The notes beneath the pieces were generated by a model. It had not been told where the DNA came from. It saw only the letters and a program-made list of their open reading frames with translations, and ran no database searches. DNA of 64,000 bases from Pseudacidobacterium ailaaui (lineage in GTDB: Bacteria > Acidobacteriota > Terriglobia > Terriglobales > Acidobacteriaceae): positions 1,643,001-1,707,000 of the forward strand of contig NZ_JIAL01000001.1 of NCBI RefSeq assembly GCF_000688455.1, in the 5' to 3' direction. Shown in pieces: positions 8,703 to 18,060 of the stretch; position 1 is the stretch's first letter, and every line of letters starts with the position of its first letter. Made by a program: the position numbers and the translations under genes.

Positions 8703-9959
8703 ATGACCACAGCAGCACTTGCCACTGAATCGCTTACGCACCAACAGAAACTCGACCGTCTTGCCGAAGTCGCCATCCGTGTCGGCCTGGGCCTGGAGCG
8801 CGGACAGGAACTTGTAATGACGGCATCGCTCGACGCTCTTCCGCTGGTGCGGCGTATCACCGAACATGCTTACCGCGCGGGGGCTTCCTTGGTCACGACG
8901 CTTTTCAGCGATGATGAAGCTACATTGATGCGTTACCGTTTCGCTCCGGATGAGAGCTTTGACCGTGCTCCGGGGTGGCTCTATGACGGGATGGGCGCGG
9001 CCTTCAAAAGCGGTGCGGCGCGGCTGGCCGTGGCCGGGACCAATCCATCGCTGCTCTCCAATGAAGATCCGGACAAAGTCGGACGCGCCAATCGTGCTGT
9101 TTCCCAGGCCTATCGTCCTGCTCTGGAACTGATTACGCGGCACGAGATTAACTGGACGATCGTCGCCAGCGCCACGCCTGCCTGGGCCGCAGCCGTCTTT
9201 CCCGAGGACACGCCGGAGATTGCTCTTGAAAAGCTATGGGACGCCATCTTCCGCGCCTCACGGGTCGATGTGGCCGATCCCGTCGCAGCCTGGAAGCAGC
9301 ACGACGCTACCCTGCACAAGCGCGCTGATTTCCTGAACCACAAGCGCTACTCTGCCCTGCAATACCGCGGCCCGGGTACGGACTTCCGCCTGGGGCTGGC
9401 CGATGACCACCTGTGGCTCGGTGGTGGAACCACTGCGGGGAATGGTCTTTATTGCATTCCGAATATGCCGACCGAGGAGGTCTTTACCACTCCGCATAAG
9501 GACCGCGCCGACGGCGTGGTGACCGCCACCAAGCCGCTCTCTCACCAGGGGACAATGATCGAGGGCATCCAGGTACGCTTTGAAAAAGGCCGGATCGTCG
9601 AGGCCCGCGCGACCAAAGGGCAGGAAGTCCTGCAAAAACTGATCGACACGGACGAAGGAGCGCGCCGCCTGGGAGAAGTGGCGCTGGTGCCGCACTCCTC
9701 ACCGATTGCATCGAGCGGACTGCTCTTTTTCAATACTCTGTTTGACGAGAATGCTGCCTGCCATATCGCACTGGGACAGGCTTACAGCTCATGCCTGCGC
9801 GACGGTGACAATCTCTCTCCGGAACAGTTGGCCGCACGCGGCGCAAACAGCAGTCTGATTCATGTGGACTGGATGATTGGCTCCGACAAGCTCGATATTG
9901 ACGGCATCACCGCCTCAGGAGTGGCAGAGCCGCTGATGCGTCAGGGAGAGTGGGTATAA
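8703..9959 (+). CDS. Aminopeptidase, M29 family (AmpS/AmpT type)
   Basis: A cytoplasmic metallo-aminopeptidase. The 418 residues carry the family's metal-site segments: NMPTEEVFTTP, SGLLFFNTLFDEN followed by AACHIALGQAY, and SSLIHVDWMIGSDKLDIDG near the C-terminus. The N-terminal domain contains the usual DKLAEVAIRVGL-like start. TACACT (8691-8696) lies 6 nt before the ATG and no Shine-Dalgarno is present, so a leaderless mRNA is likely. It is placed 15 bp after prmC but may be separately transcribed. Confidence 0.93.
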   Translation: MTTAALATESLTHQQKLDRLAEVAIRVGLGLERGQELVMTASLDALPLVRRITEHAYRAGASLVTTLFSDDEATLMRYRFAPDESFDRAPGWLYDGMGAAFKSGAARLAVAGTNPSLLSNEDPDKVGRANRAVSQAYRPALELITRHEINWTIVASATPAWAAAVFPEDTPEIALEKLWDAIFRASRVDVADPVAAWKQHDATLHKRADFLNHKRYSALQYRGPGTDFRLGLADDHLWLGGGTTAGNGLYCIPNMPTEEVFTTPHKDRADGVVTATKPLSHQGTMIEGIQVRFEKGRIVEARATKGQEVLQKLIDTDEGARRLGEVALVPHSSPIASSGLLFFNTLFDENAACHIALGQAYSSCLRDGDNLSPEQLAARGANSSLIHVDWMIGSDKLDIDGITASGVAEPLMRQGEWV

Positions 9960-10002
9960 GGGCCGCATCTTCTGATACACTGGAAAAAGCTTGCAGAACA
10001 AA

Positions 10003-10022
10003 GCCAGTCCGCCCGGACTGGC
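10003..10022. terminator. Perfect 8-bp hairpin between M29 gene and tRNA-Pro
   Basis: GCCAGTCC and GGACTGGC form an uninterrupted stem with a 4-nt GCCC loop, 10 bases before the mature tRNA-Pro. There is no T tract on the plus strand, while the minus strand continues TTTGTT. It may end aminopeptidase transcription or act as a processing structure in the tRNA precursor. Confidence 0.4.
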
Positions 10023-10031
10023 CTGCATCTT

Positions 10032-10108
<77 letters not shown>

Positions 10109-10413
10109 TTCTTTTCCACGATAACCTTCATCGATCAAGTAGTCTTTTGTGCTGGATTTCCCCTGAGGCGGTATGTCCGGAGTGTTATCTTGCCTGCGGC
10201 GTCAATCAGAAGCCGAAGATCGATCGCGAATCCTCCCATTTTTGGAAGATTGAATACAAAAAGGTGTCGTTTCCACCGAAGCTATCAACTAAAGAACTAC
10301 ATATATAGATAACTTTTCATATGGCAAGGTAATTGCAAAGTAAATAGCTATATTTCAATTTCCCCCACGGCTTCGAAATCGTTTATTCCGCTCGTCTTCT
10401 GGAGGAACTGCCT
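10109..10413 (+). other. Non-coding AT-rich region upstream of the first TonB receptor
   Basis: About 300 bp without a gene. It turns clearly AT-rich between 10240 and 10370, unlike its surroundings, and should contain the promoter of the receptor gene. I see no convincing TTGACA/TATAAT pair at 16-18 bp. The stretch GAAATCGTTT near 10376 has a central CG like a LacI site but its arms are not symmetric. A good GGAGG lies at 10401-10405 before the ATG. Confidence 0.6.
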
Positions 10414-12594
10414 ATGTTACGCCGCCTATTTACGACGGTCTTGTTTTTGAGCGTAGCCTGTGTGTCCTTTTGGGCAAAGGCACAAACAACAGCCACACTC
10501 ACGGGGGTGGTTACTGATCCCACTGGGGCGGTAATCCCAAACGTGACGGTTGAGATTACAAATCCCGCGACTGGGATCAGCTTTAAAGCTGTTACCAACT
10601 CTGCCGGATCCTATCGCATTGCCAATATTCCTCCAGGTCCCGGCTATCAATTGGTCTTTACCAGTCAGGGCTTTTCCCCTTATCGGGTGGACAACGTTTA
10701 TGTGAACGTAGCCAGCACTGGGACGCAGAATGCTCAACTGACTCCGGGACAGCAGGTTGAGATTACTGTCAATGCCGGGGAGGGCGCGACTCTCAACACA
10801 GAAGATGCCTCCATTGGCAATAACGTGCAGGTTTCCAAGTTGAATGAATTGCCCGTCCAGAACCGACTCTCTCCTACCGCGTTGTTAACGCTGGAACCAG
10901 GCATCACTCTTACGGGCGCGACGACTGGTGCACGCGTAGACCAGAACAACATCACAGTGGACGGACTGGATGTGAATGACTTTGGCACCGGGAATTTCGG
11001 GTCCATTGTGGCAAATGCTCCCGTGGATTCTGTGCAGGAATTTCGTGGCACCGTAGGGGGTTACACCGCTAATAGCGGGCCCAGCGGAGGGGGACAATTT
11101 CAGCTTGTCACGAAAAGCGGCAGTAATCAGTGGCACGGGCAGGCAAACCTCTACCATCGTGACAATTCAACGACCGCGAATGACTGGTTTAACGACCTGG
11201 CCGGTCTGCGTGCTCCGAAACTGGTACAAAACCAGTTTGGTGGCTCACTGGGCGGACCCATCAAGCACGACAAAGCATTTTTCTTTTTCGACTATTACAA
11301 CTCGCGCATCGCGCGTGCTGCTGCAACGCTGCGCACAGTGCCTCTGGCCTCCTATCTTGCAGGAAATGTCTCTTACATTAACAACAATCCTGGGTGCACT
11401 TACAGTAGTCGGCAAAATACAACGCCGAACTGTATCAGCTCGTTGACCCCTGCGCAGGTACAGGCACTCGATCCGGCCGGGATCGGAGAAAGTCCGGCGC
11501 TGTTCAGCCTCTTGAAGTCCCGGTATCCCGCGGTCAATGATCCAACTGCCGGAGATGGCATCAACACAGGTGGCTATCGATTCAATGCTCCGGAACCCCA
11601 ATACATTACCTCTTACGTAGGCAAGATCAATTACAACTTGACCAGCCGGATCAACCTCTGGGGCCGAGGTACGGTCTCCCGGGAAAACCAGGTCAATTCC
11701 GTAGCGCAATTCCCAGGTCTTCCACCAGCTGCACAATTTGTGGACCGCAGCTATGCTTACGTCGTAGGCATGGATTGGCAGATTTCTCCGAATAAAGTCA
11801 ATCAGTTCACATACGGTGCGACGGTGCAGGACTGGAGTTTCCCACGTCCGCAGAACCCCCTGGGGATTAATCAGATAGGTTTTTCCAGTGGAGTGACCAC
11901 TCTTTTGGACAGTCCTTACTCCAGTCCTTCTAATTCACAGAGCCGTCATATTCCGATTCCTCAGATTCAGGACAATTTGAGCTGGAACCTGGGACGGCAC
12001 TCGCTCTCGATTGGCGGCACTTACAAATGGATTACGGAAACCAGCAACACGGTCCTCGACTACAACTCTTACACAATTGGTTTAGGCGGTGAAGTGCAGG
12101 GCCTGGATGCTTCCATGCGTCCTGCGAATCTGCTGCGGCCTAGTTCTACGGCGCAGGTGACCTATGACAGTGCCTTTACCGCAGCTCTGGGCAGAGTCGG
12201 ATCTGTGGCTACAACTGTGAACTATGATGCGGCGGGCAATCCGCTGCCGCAAGGGACCGGTGCAAGACAAAATTACAAGTATTACCAGACGCTGGTATAC
12301 GTAAGTGATAGCTGGAAAATCACCCCGCACTTTACCCTGACCTATGGGCTGAATTATCAGTATTTCTCTGTGCCCTATGAAACAAACGGACTTGAAACCG
12401 TGCAGACCATGGGTTTTGACAAATACATGAGCGCACGTGTGGCGCAGAGCGCTGCCGGCATCAGCGGCCCCGGGTGTCATTCCCTTCATCACCTATGTAC
12501 TCGGAGGCCCCAAGAATCACGGCCCCGCTTTGTACAACCGCGACCCCAAAAACTTTGGTCCGCGGGTGGCCTTTGCCTGGAACCCGAAATTTGA
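10414..12594 (+). CDS. TonB-dependent receptor (Oar-like), N-terminal part of a frameshifted gene
   Basis: Outer-membrane receptor for TonB-driven uptake. It begins with a signal peptide (MLRRLFTTVLFLSVACVSF, ending AKAQ), followed by a carboxypeptidase-regulatory-like domain (ATLTGVVTDPTGAVIPNVTV, about residues 28-110), a plug domain with LTLEPGITL and ITVDGLDVNDFG, and part of the barrel. The frame is coding to about 12470. After the run CCCC at 12468-12471 it continues in the wrong frame until a stop at 12594. Removing one C joins it to the ORF at 12437-14113, giving a single protein of about 1,230 residues, the usual length for this family. GGAGG precedes the ATG. Confidence 0.85.
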   Translation: MLRRLFTTVLFLSVACVSFWAKAQTTATLTGVVTDPTGAVIPNVTVEITNPATGISFKAVTNSAGSYRIANIPPGPGYQLVFTSQGFSPYRVDNVYVNVASTGTQNAQLTPGQQVEITVNAGEGATLNTEDASIGNNVQVSKLNELPVQNRLSPTALLTLEPGITLTGATTGARVDQNNITVDGLDVNDFGTGNFGSIVANAPVDSVQEFRGTVGGYTANSGPSGGGQFQLVTKSGSNQWHGQANLYHRDNSTTANDWFNDLAGLRAPKLVQNQFGGSLGGPIKHDKAFFFFDYYNSRIARAAATLRTVPLASYLAGNVSYINNNPGCTYSSRQNTTPNCISSLTPAQVQALDPAGIGESPALFSLLKSRYPAVNDPTAGDGINTGGYRFNAPEPQYITSYVGKINYNLTSRINLWGRGTVSRENQVNSVAQFPGLPPAAQFVDRSYAYVVGMDWQISPNKVNQFTYGATVQDWSFPRPQNPLGINQIGFSSGVTTLLDSPYSSPSNSQSRHIPIPQIQDNLSWNLGRHSLSIGGTYKWITETSNTVLDYNSYTIGLGGEVQGLDASMRPANLLRPSSTAQVTYDSAFTAALGRVGSVATTVNYDAAGNPLPQGTGARQNYKYYQTLVYVSDSWKITPHFTLTYGLNYQYFSVPYETNGLETVQTMGFDKYMSARVAQSAAGISGPGCHSLHHLCTRRPQESRPRFVQPRPQKLWSAGGLCLEPEI

Positions 12595-14113
12595 CGAAAA
12601 GAGCGTCTTTAGCGGCGGTTTCGGGATTGTGTACGATCGTACCATCGTCAGTGCCGTGCAGTACCAGCAGGTCCAGTACTCCTATCTGTTTCAGCAGAAC
12701 TTTACCCAAAACTATGGCAATGGGACGGACCCGAGGAACTCTGTAAGGACCGACCCGCGTTATGACGCACCACCGGCTGCTCCTGTTCCGGCAACGCCCA
12801 GGCCGCCTTTCCAGCCGTATGTCGATGCAACCGGGACCCCATATGGGTTGCAGAATGGAGGTGCTTTCAATGAAACGGTCGATCCTAACCTGAAGACCCC
12901 TTACTCCATGACCCTTAGCTTCAACTTCCAGCATCAGTTTCCGGGTTCTACGCTGATGCGAATTGGCTATGCCGGTCGTCTTGGTCGACGGCTTCTGGCG
13001 CAGGCAGATGCGAACCAGTTGGTAGAGTTTCCAGACAAGGCCTCTGGTCAGTTGATGTCTCAGGCCATGGGAAATGTTACGAAGGAGCTTCGCGCCGGTG
13101 CCGATCCCACGAACCTTCCTGCAGAGCCATGGTTTGAAAACCAATTTGCACCGGGTGCTGGTGTGGCCAACGGTTATCCCAATAACACGTCGTACATCGC
13201 CAGTGCGTTGCAGTCGCTCATGTTTAAAGGAGATTTTGCCGACACAATCCAGGCGCTCTCCGGAGGGCTGGGCTACAACGTTGGTATGGGTGCACAGTTC
13301 TCTGAGAACACCTTTTACACCAACAAAGGGTTTTCCACTTATCACGGTCTGCTGGTCAGCGTGCAGAAAAATCTGACCCGCGGCCTGCAGTTTGATGCCA
13401 ACTATACCTGGTCGCATTCCATAGATAACGTGTCCGTGATCGCGAACAGTCCTGCGCTTGGCGGCTACGGTTTTGTATGCGACGTACTGCGGCCTCGCGC
13501 TTGCCGTGGAAACTCTGATTTTGATACGACACATTATCTCAACGGAGATTTCACCTACTCGCTGCCCTTCGGACGCGGGCGGGCCTTCGGAGGCAACATC
13601 CCCTGGGCGCTGAACGAGCTGATTGGTGGATGGGACCTGAGCGGCCTTGCTTACTGGCATAGCGGTACTGCTTACTCCACGGTTTCCAGTGCCTTCGTGG
13701 CTGGTTATGCCAACAATGCGCCTGCCATCTTTAATGGAGATGTCGGTGCCCTGCGGCATAAGATCCACAAGACATCCGGTGGACAGCTCTTTCTCTATGC
13801 GGACCCGCAGGCGGCAGTCAACGCCTTCCAGGGCCCGATTGGGTTTGAGATTGGAAGCCGCAACTCCCTTCGCGGACCTCAGTATTTCGACCTGGATTCC
13901 GGACTGGCCAAGACCTTTGCGCTCTGGCCAGACCGCGGATTGAACCTCAAGTTCAGGGCGGATGCATTCAACGTTCTCAACCATCCAAACTTCAGTTCGC
14001 CAGGCACAAATACCAATTACGATGACATTACACAGGCGAGCAATTTTGGCCAGTTGACGTCCATGAATGGAAGCCCTCGCGTCATGCAGCTGTCGGTGCG
14101 GGTGGAGTTCTGA
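12437..14113 (+). CDS. TonB-dependent receptor (Oar-like), C-terminal part of the frameshifted gene
   Basis: This frame carries the rest of the beta-barrel of the receptor that starts at 10414. True coding begins at about 12470 (GVIPFITYVLGG) and runs to an Oar-type C-terminus (FRADAFNVLNHPNFSSP, ending VMQLSVRVEF, with the terminal aromatic residue of outer-membrane proteins). It has no signal peptide or ribosome site of its own, so it is not an independent gene. The single-base shift in a C run could be a sequencing error or a real inactivating mutation. Confidence 0.85.
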   Translation: MWRRALPASAAPGVIPFITYVLGGPKNHGPALYNRDPKNFGPRVAFAWNPKFDEKSVFSGGFGIVYDRTIVSAVQYQQVQYSYLFQQNFTQNYGNGTDPRNSVRTDPRYDAPPAAPVPATPRPPFQPYVDATGTPYGLQNGGAFNETVDPNLKTPYSMTLSFNFQHQFPGSTLMRIGYAGRLGRRLLAQADANQLVEFPDKASGQLMSQAMGNVTKELRAGADPTNLPAEPWFENQFAPGAGVANGYPNNTSYIASALQSLMFKGDFADTIQALSGGLGYNVGMGAQFSENTFYTNKGFSTYHGLLVSVQKNLTRGLQFDANYTWSHSIDNVSVIANSPALGGYGFVCDVLRPRACRGNSDFDTTHYLNGDFTYSLPFGRGRAFGGNIPWALNELIGGWDLSGLAYWHSGTAYSTVSSAFVAGYANNAPAIFNGDVGALRHKIHKTSGGQLFLYADPQAAVNAFQGPIGFEIGSRNSLRGPQYFDLDSGLAKTFALWPDRGLNLKFRADAFNVLNHPNFSSPGTNTNYDDITQASNFGQLTSMNGSPRVMQLSVRVEF

Positions 14114-14176
14114 GACATAAAATGCAGCCATCCCCATAAGCTGGGGAAGGTGGATTGGCAAAGCAGCCGTGGTCCG

Positions 14177-14213
14177 GGCCTGCCTCTTGTTTGAGGGGCG
14201 GGCCTATTTCTTT
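14177..14213 (+). terminator. Probable rho-independent terminator after the first TonB receptor
   Basis: GGCCTGCCTC and GAGGGGCGGGCC form a 10-bp stem with a 2-nt bulge and a 6-nt TTGTTT loop, followed by TATTTCTTT. It lies 64 bp after the receptor stop codon and before the promoter of the next receptor, so it separates the two transcription units. Confidence 0.6.
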
Positions 14214-14241
14214 GGTGAAACTTGGGAAATGGAAGAGGAGA

Positions 14242-14271
14242 TTGACAGTGCTGGTGCGGGGATGGTACTTT
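14242..14271 (+). promoter_or_regulatory. Sigma70-like promoter of the TonB-GH39-GH144-lacI-GH3 operon
   Basis: A consensus -35 TTGACA (14242-14247) is followed after 18 bp by TACTTT (14266-14271). Predicted transcription starts near 14278, directly before the LacI-type palindrome at 14281, leaving a leader of about 125 nt before the receptor ATG. Confidence 0.6.
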
Positions 14272-14280
14272 TCGAATGCT

Positions 14281-14298
14281 TGCGCAATCGTTTGCGCA
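14281..14298. promoter_or_regulatory. LacI-family operator candidate at the transcription start
   Basis: The 18-bp sequence TGCGCAATCGTTTGCGCA is a palindrome with a central CG and a single mismatched pair, the typical form of LacI/GalR-family operators. It immediately follows the predicted start of transcription, where a bound repressor would block initiation. A lacI-family gene sits inside the same operon at 21757, so autoregulation with the transport and hydrolase genes is the simple reading. Confidence 0.65.
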
Positions 14299-14402
14299 GG
14301 CGGCGCCTATTTTTGTCGTACGCGCGCACCATCACGGGAGCAGAACTACAGGCGCGACGACGGTAGGTGGCTTAAAAGAAAGCAGCTTTCAAGGAGAGTC
14401 CG

Positions 14403-17400
14403 ATGCAAAAGAGTCCTTTCCGTTATTTCCCTGCGCAAAACACAGCCAAGAGATCTGCCTGGGCCGCGTTGCTGCTGTTTGCGCTCGCATGGTTTTCACC
14501 AGCGGTGATGCAGGCGCAGTTCCGCGGATCGTTGCGTGGTGTCGTCACAGATCCGCAGGGCGCTGTGATTCCAGGTGCTACGGTCACGCTCGCGAACAAA
14601 GACACTGGCCAGAACCAGACGGCCACCACCGACAATAACGGATTTTATATTTTCAACGGCCTGGCGCCGGCGAATTACAGCCTAACCGTAGATGCCACCG
14701 GGTTTAAGCAGAAGGTGCTCGAGCATGTACAGCTCATTCCGGAACAATTGAACTCGCTGAATGTTCAGCTTGAGGTGGGCGGAGCGGCGCAGACGGTCAC
14801 TGTCAGCGGGACAACTCAGGCCCTGGATTATGAAACGGCGACAGTGAGCGCCACGGTGAACAGCAATCAGATCCAACACTTGCCGTCGTTCAACCGCGAC
14901 ATCTTTCAGCTTGCACAATTGACGCCGGGGGTCTTCGGCGACGGTTCGCAGGCCGGCGGGGGAGGGACGTTCAATCTGCCGGGCAACCAGGGACCAGGGG
15001 GCAGCGGCAACGGGCAGGCAGGCATTTTTGCAACAGAAAACGGTCCGCAAATCCAGACGCGAGGCGGACAGTATGAAACCAATGGCATTTCGGTAGACGG
15101 AATCAGCACGGTCAGCGCGGTGTGGGGTGGGACTTCCGTCATTACGCCGAGTGAAGACTCGGTTGACAGCATGAAGGTCGTCTCCAATAGTTATGACGCG
15201 GAAAACGGGCGCTTCAGCGGCGCACAGATTGAAATCACGTCGAAGAGCGGCACCAATGACCTGCATGGGAGCGCGTTCTTCAAGATGTCGCGGCCGGGCC
15301 TGAATGCTTATCAGAGGTGGAATGGCGTCAGTTCCAATATTCCGGGCACGGCGGCCGAGCGCGGTGTGAACCGAGACAATGACCGGTTCAACAATTATGG
15401 CGGCAGCCTGGGCGGTCCAATCTGGAAGGACAGGATCTTTGCCTTCTTCAACTGGGAGAGCAGTCCATTGTCGGCAACCAACACGGCGCAGGGCTGGTAT
15501 GAGACTTCACAGTTTGACAAACTGACTGGGATTGCTCCGATCGCGTCGAAGTACCTGCAGTATCCGGGTGAGGCCGTGTCGGCGACCGGAATCTTGCAGC
15601 GTACGTGCGCGTCCATCGGCCTGCAGGAGGGTGTGAACTGCGCCACTACCTCGCAGGGTCTTGACGTGGGTTCTCCGCTGAAGAATGGGGTGGGGATGCA
15701 GGACCTGAGCTATGGCGGCAACTCAAACATGCCCGGCGTTGGCAGTGGTCTGGATGGTGTTGCGGACCTGGCGTACTTCAACTCGATCAATCCTTCCAAC
15801 ACCTCGCAGAACCAGTACAACGGGCGTCTGGATGCGAATGTCACCCAAAAGGACCATGTGGCGTTTGCGATTTACTGGGTCCCGGTCAATTCAACCTTTT
15901 ACAACGGGCCGGTGCGCTCTGCCAACCTATGGCACCATTCGCAGGTGAACGATGCATTTTCGCTGATCTGGAACCATACATTTTCGCCTACGTTGCTGAA
16001 CCAGGCGCGCGCCAATGCCGCTGGATGGCGATGGAACGAGGTTGCGACAAATCCGCAGGAACCGTTTGGTTTGCCGCAGGACAACATTGACAATATTGGG
16101 AGCATTGGAAACCAGGGCGGCTTCCAGTTTTTTGGCGCTCCGGGACCGTCCAACTTCAACCAATGGACCTACAGCTACAGCGATGTGCTGACCAAGGTGA
16201 TTGGCGGACACAGCATCAAGATGGGCGGGGAGCTGACGCGGCTCTATTATCTGAACAATCCGGTCTATGCGGCGCGGCCCAGCTTCAATTTCCATAACCT
16301 GTGGGACTTTGCCAATGATGCACCATATTTTGAAAGCGGACAGTTCGATTCCAAAACCGGCGTTCCTTTCGGCAACCGGCAGGACAACCGCGAAAACCTG
16401 TGGGGCTTTTTTGTGCAGGATGATTACAAGGTCCGGCCGAACCTGACCATCAACCTGGGTCTGCGCTGGTCTTATTTCGGAGCGTTCTATTCCAAGGAGA
16501 ACAATCTGGGAATTCTCCGTTTTGGCAGCGGCGCCGATCCTCTGGACGGGCTGAATATCAAGATTGGAGGAGGGATTTACACGCCGCAAAAGAACAACTG
16601 GGGGCCACAGGTTGGCTTTGCCTGGCAGCCCAAGCAAGGCAATGGGAACATCGTGGTCCGTGGCGGCTTTGGTATCAACTATAACCAGAATGAAATTGCC
16701 ATTACGGCCAACGGCAATGGCAATCCGCCATTCGTGGTGCAGGCGAACTATAGCTGCAACTATCCTTATACGAACAACCCTTCGTGCTCAGGCACGGGGA
16801 TTGTGTATCAGACCGCGAGCGACATCCATTCCTTGTTTGGCTACGCGCCGAACCCGAATGCGATTACGAATTTTGGTCCTGATAATCTGCCGCTTCCTGG
16901 GGCCTCACCGATTTTTGTTACCGGGTTCCTGTCCAATCCGAAGACCATCGCGAATTATCACTATTCTCTGGACACGCAGTACCAATTGCCTTTCAATCTA
17001 GTGGCATCGCTGGGATATCAGGGGAGCCAGACACGCCACCTGCTGGTGCAGAACAACTGGAACGCCATTGCCGCGGCCCGGGGCCTGGCGCTGAACCCGA
17101 AGGTCAACTTTCTGGACTTTTACCAGAACACGGGGACCGGAAACTACAACGCGATGATTGCGACGCTCAACCACACCTTTGCCCACAACTTCCAGGCGGA
17201 GGTGATGTATACATGGGCGAAAGCGATGGATGAAAACTCCGGGCCTTATTCGGAGGACTTCTATCCTTACGACACCCATGCGGCGTATGGACGGTCGGAC
17301 TACAACGTGGCCAATGCTGTGAAGATCTTCGGTCTGTGGCAGCCAGTCTTTTTCCACGGCAGCCATAGCTGGCTGGAGAAGGTGGCCGGCGGGTGGTCGC

Positions 17401-17957
17401 TGAGCGGCATCTGGAACTGGCACACAGGGTTTCCGTGGAACCCAGTCTATAACGCAACCGGAAGTCTGTATTATCCGGGAAGCGGTTATGGACAACTGCG
17501 GCCCGCGGCCAGATTGGGTGGATATGGAAGCAGCACCAGCAACAAAGTCTTCCAGCAGGCCACGAACCCCAATTTTGGCGGAGATGGAACCAAGTACTTC
17601 CCTGGTCCGACGTATGTTGCTGCTACGGGGTCCTCGTTCCTGGATACGGTGCCCGCGCCGCTGCCGGGGATCCAGAGAAACAGCTTGAACGGACCAAATT
17701 ACAACGACGTGGATGCCAGTCTGAGCAAGGCCTTTGGTCTGCCAAATATGCCGATTCTGGGCGAAAACGCCAGGTTTGAAGTCCGCGCCGACGCATACAA
17801 CCTGTTCAACAAAACAAACATTAACCCATCTTCGATTGACACCAATCTGGGATCGGTGAATCCGGATGGCTCCGTTTCACCCAATGCTGATTTCGGTGTG
17901 GCCGGTTCAGCTTTGGGCAGCCGGACGGTGCAGATCCAGGCACGGTTCAGCTTCTGA
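14403..17957 (+). CDS. TonB-dependent receptor (Oar-like, carboxypeptidase-regulatory domain)
   Basis: An intact 1,184-residue outer-membrane receptor, probably importing oligosaccharides released by the enzymes encoded downstream. It has a long N-terminus with a signal peptide (hydrophobic WAALLLFALAWFSPAVMQAQ, about 20-39), a carboxypeptidase-regulatory-like domain (RGVVTDPQGAVIPGATV, about 45-125), a plug with LAQLTPGVFGDG and ISVDGISTVS, then a large barrel ending RTVQIQARFSF. AAGGAGAG precedes the ATG. There is no SusD-like partner, which is normal for this acidobacterial receptor type. It is separated from the hydrolase genes by a terminator-like hairpin. Confidence 0.93.
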   Translation: MQKSPFRYFPAQNTAKRSAWAALLLFALAWFSPAVMQAQFRGSLRGVVTDPQGAVIPGATVTLANKDTGQNQTATTDNNGFYIFNGLAPANYSLTVDATGFKQKVLEHVQLIPEQLNSLNVQLEVGGAAQTVTVSGTTQALDYETATVSATVNSNQIQHLPSFNRDIFQLAQLTPGVFGDGSQAGGGGTFNLPGNQGPGGSGNGQAGIFATENGPQIQTRGGQYETNGISVDGISTVSAVWGGTSVITPSEDSVDSMKVVSNSYDAENGRFSGAQIEITSKSGTNDLHGSAFFKMSRPGLNAYQRWNGVSSNIPGTAAERGVNRDNDRFNNYGGSLGGPIWKDRIFAFFNWESSPLSATNTAQGWYETSQFDKLTGIAPIASKYLQYPGEAVSATGILQRTCASIGLQEGVNCATTSQGLDVGSPLKNGVGMQDLSYGGNSNMPGVGSGLDGVADLAYFNSINPSNTSQNQYNGRLDANVTQKDHVAFAIYWVPVNSTFYNGPVRSANLWHHSQVNDAFSLIWNHTFSPTLLNQARANAAGWRWNEVATNPQEPFGLPQDNIDNIGSIGNQGGFQFFGAPGPSNFNQWTYSYSDVLTKVIGGHSIKMGGELTRLYYLNNPVYAARPSFNFHNLWDFANDAPYFESGQFDSKTGVPFGNRQDNRENLWGFFVQDDYKVRPNLTINLGLRWSYFGAFYSKENNLGILRFGSGADPLDGLNIKIGGGIYTPQKNNWGPQVGFAWQPKQGNGNIVVRGGFGINYNQNEIAITANGNGNPPFVVQANYSCNYPYTNNPSCSGTGIVYQTASDIHSLFGYAPNPNAITNFGPDNLPLPGASPIFVTGFLSNPKTIANYHYSLDTQYQLPFNLVASLGYQGSQTRHLLVQNNWNAIAAARGLALNPKVNFLDFYQNTGTGNYNAMIATLNHTFAHNFQAEVMYTWAKAMDENSGPYSEDFYPYDTHAAYGRSDYNVANAVKIFGLWQPVFFHGSHSWLEKVAGGWSLSGIWNWHTGFPWNPVYNATGSLYYPGSGYGQLRPAARLGGYGSSTSNKVFQQATNPNFGGDGTKYFPGPTYVAATGSSFLDTVPAPLPGIQRNSLNGPNYNDVDASLSKAFGLPNMPILGENARFEVRADAYNLFNKTNINPSSIDTNLGSVNPDGSVSPNADFGVAGSALGSRTVQIQARFSF

Positions 17958-17973
17958 TGAGCCTCCTTTCGTA

Positions 17974-18008
17974 GGGTGCGTCGCAAAGGCGCGCCCTTAT
18001 TTTTCTTT
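17974..18008 (+). terminator. Rho-independent terminator/attenuator between the TonB receptor and GH39 genes
   Basis: GGGTGCGTC and GGCGCGCCC form a continuous 9-bp stem (two G-T pairs) around a 5-nt GCAAA loop, directly followed by TTATTTTTCTTT. It begins 16 bp after the receptor stop. The next gene starts only about 50 bp later and no separate promoter is evident, so partial read-through giving more receptor than enzyme is plausible. Confidence 0.75.
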
Positions 18009-18060
18009 CACCAGGCATCTGTGGGACGTACTTGCCTTTGTGTGCACAGGAGAGATCAGT

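Noticed and set aside
10370-10395. Possible LacI site (GAAATCGTTT) before the first TonB receptor
   Set aside because: Only two or three pairs around the central CG are symmetric, too few to count as an operator.
12461-14161. 566-codon ORF on the minus strand
   Set aside because: It is the antisense shadow of the TonB receptor. It shows no signal peptide, motif or ribosome site, and the plus strand encodes a clear receptor.
17866-18060. ATG start for GH39 inside the TonB receptor gene
   Set aside because: It would put 65 unrelated residues before the signal peptide and overlap the receptor by 90 bp; the TTG at 18061 has AGGAGAG upstream.
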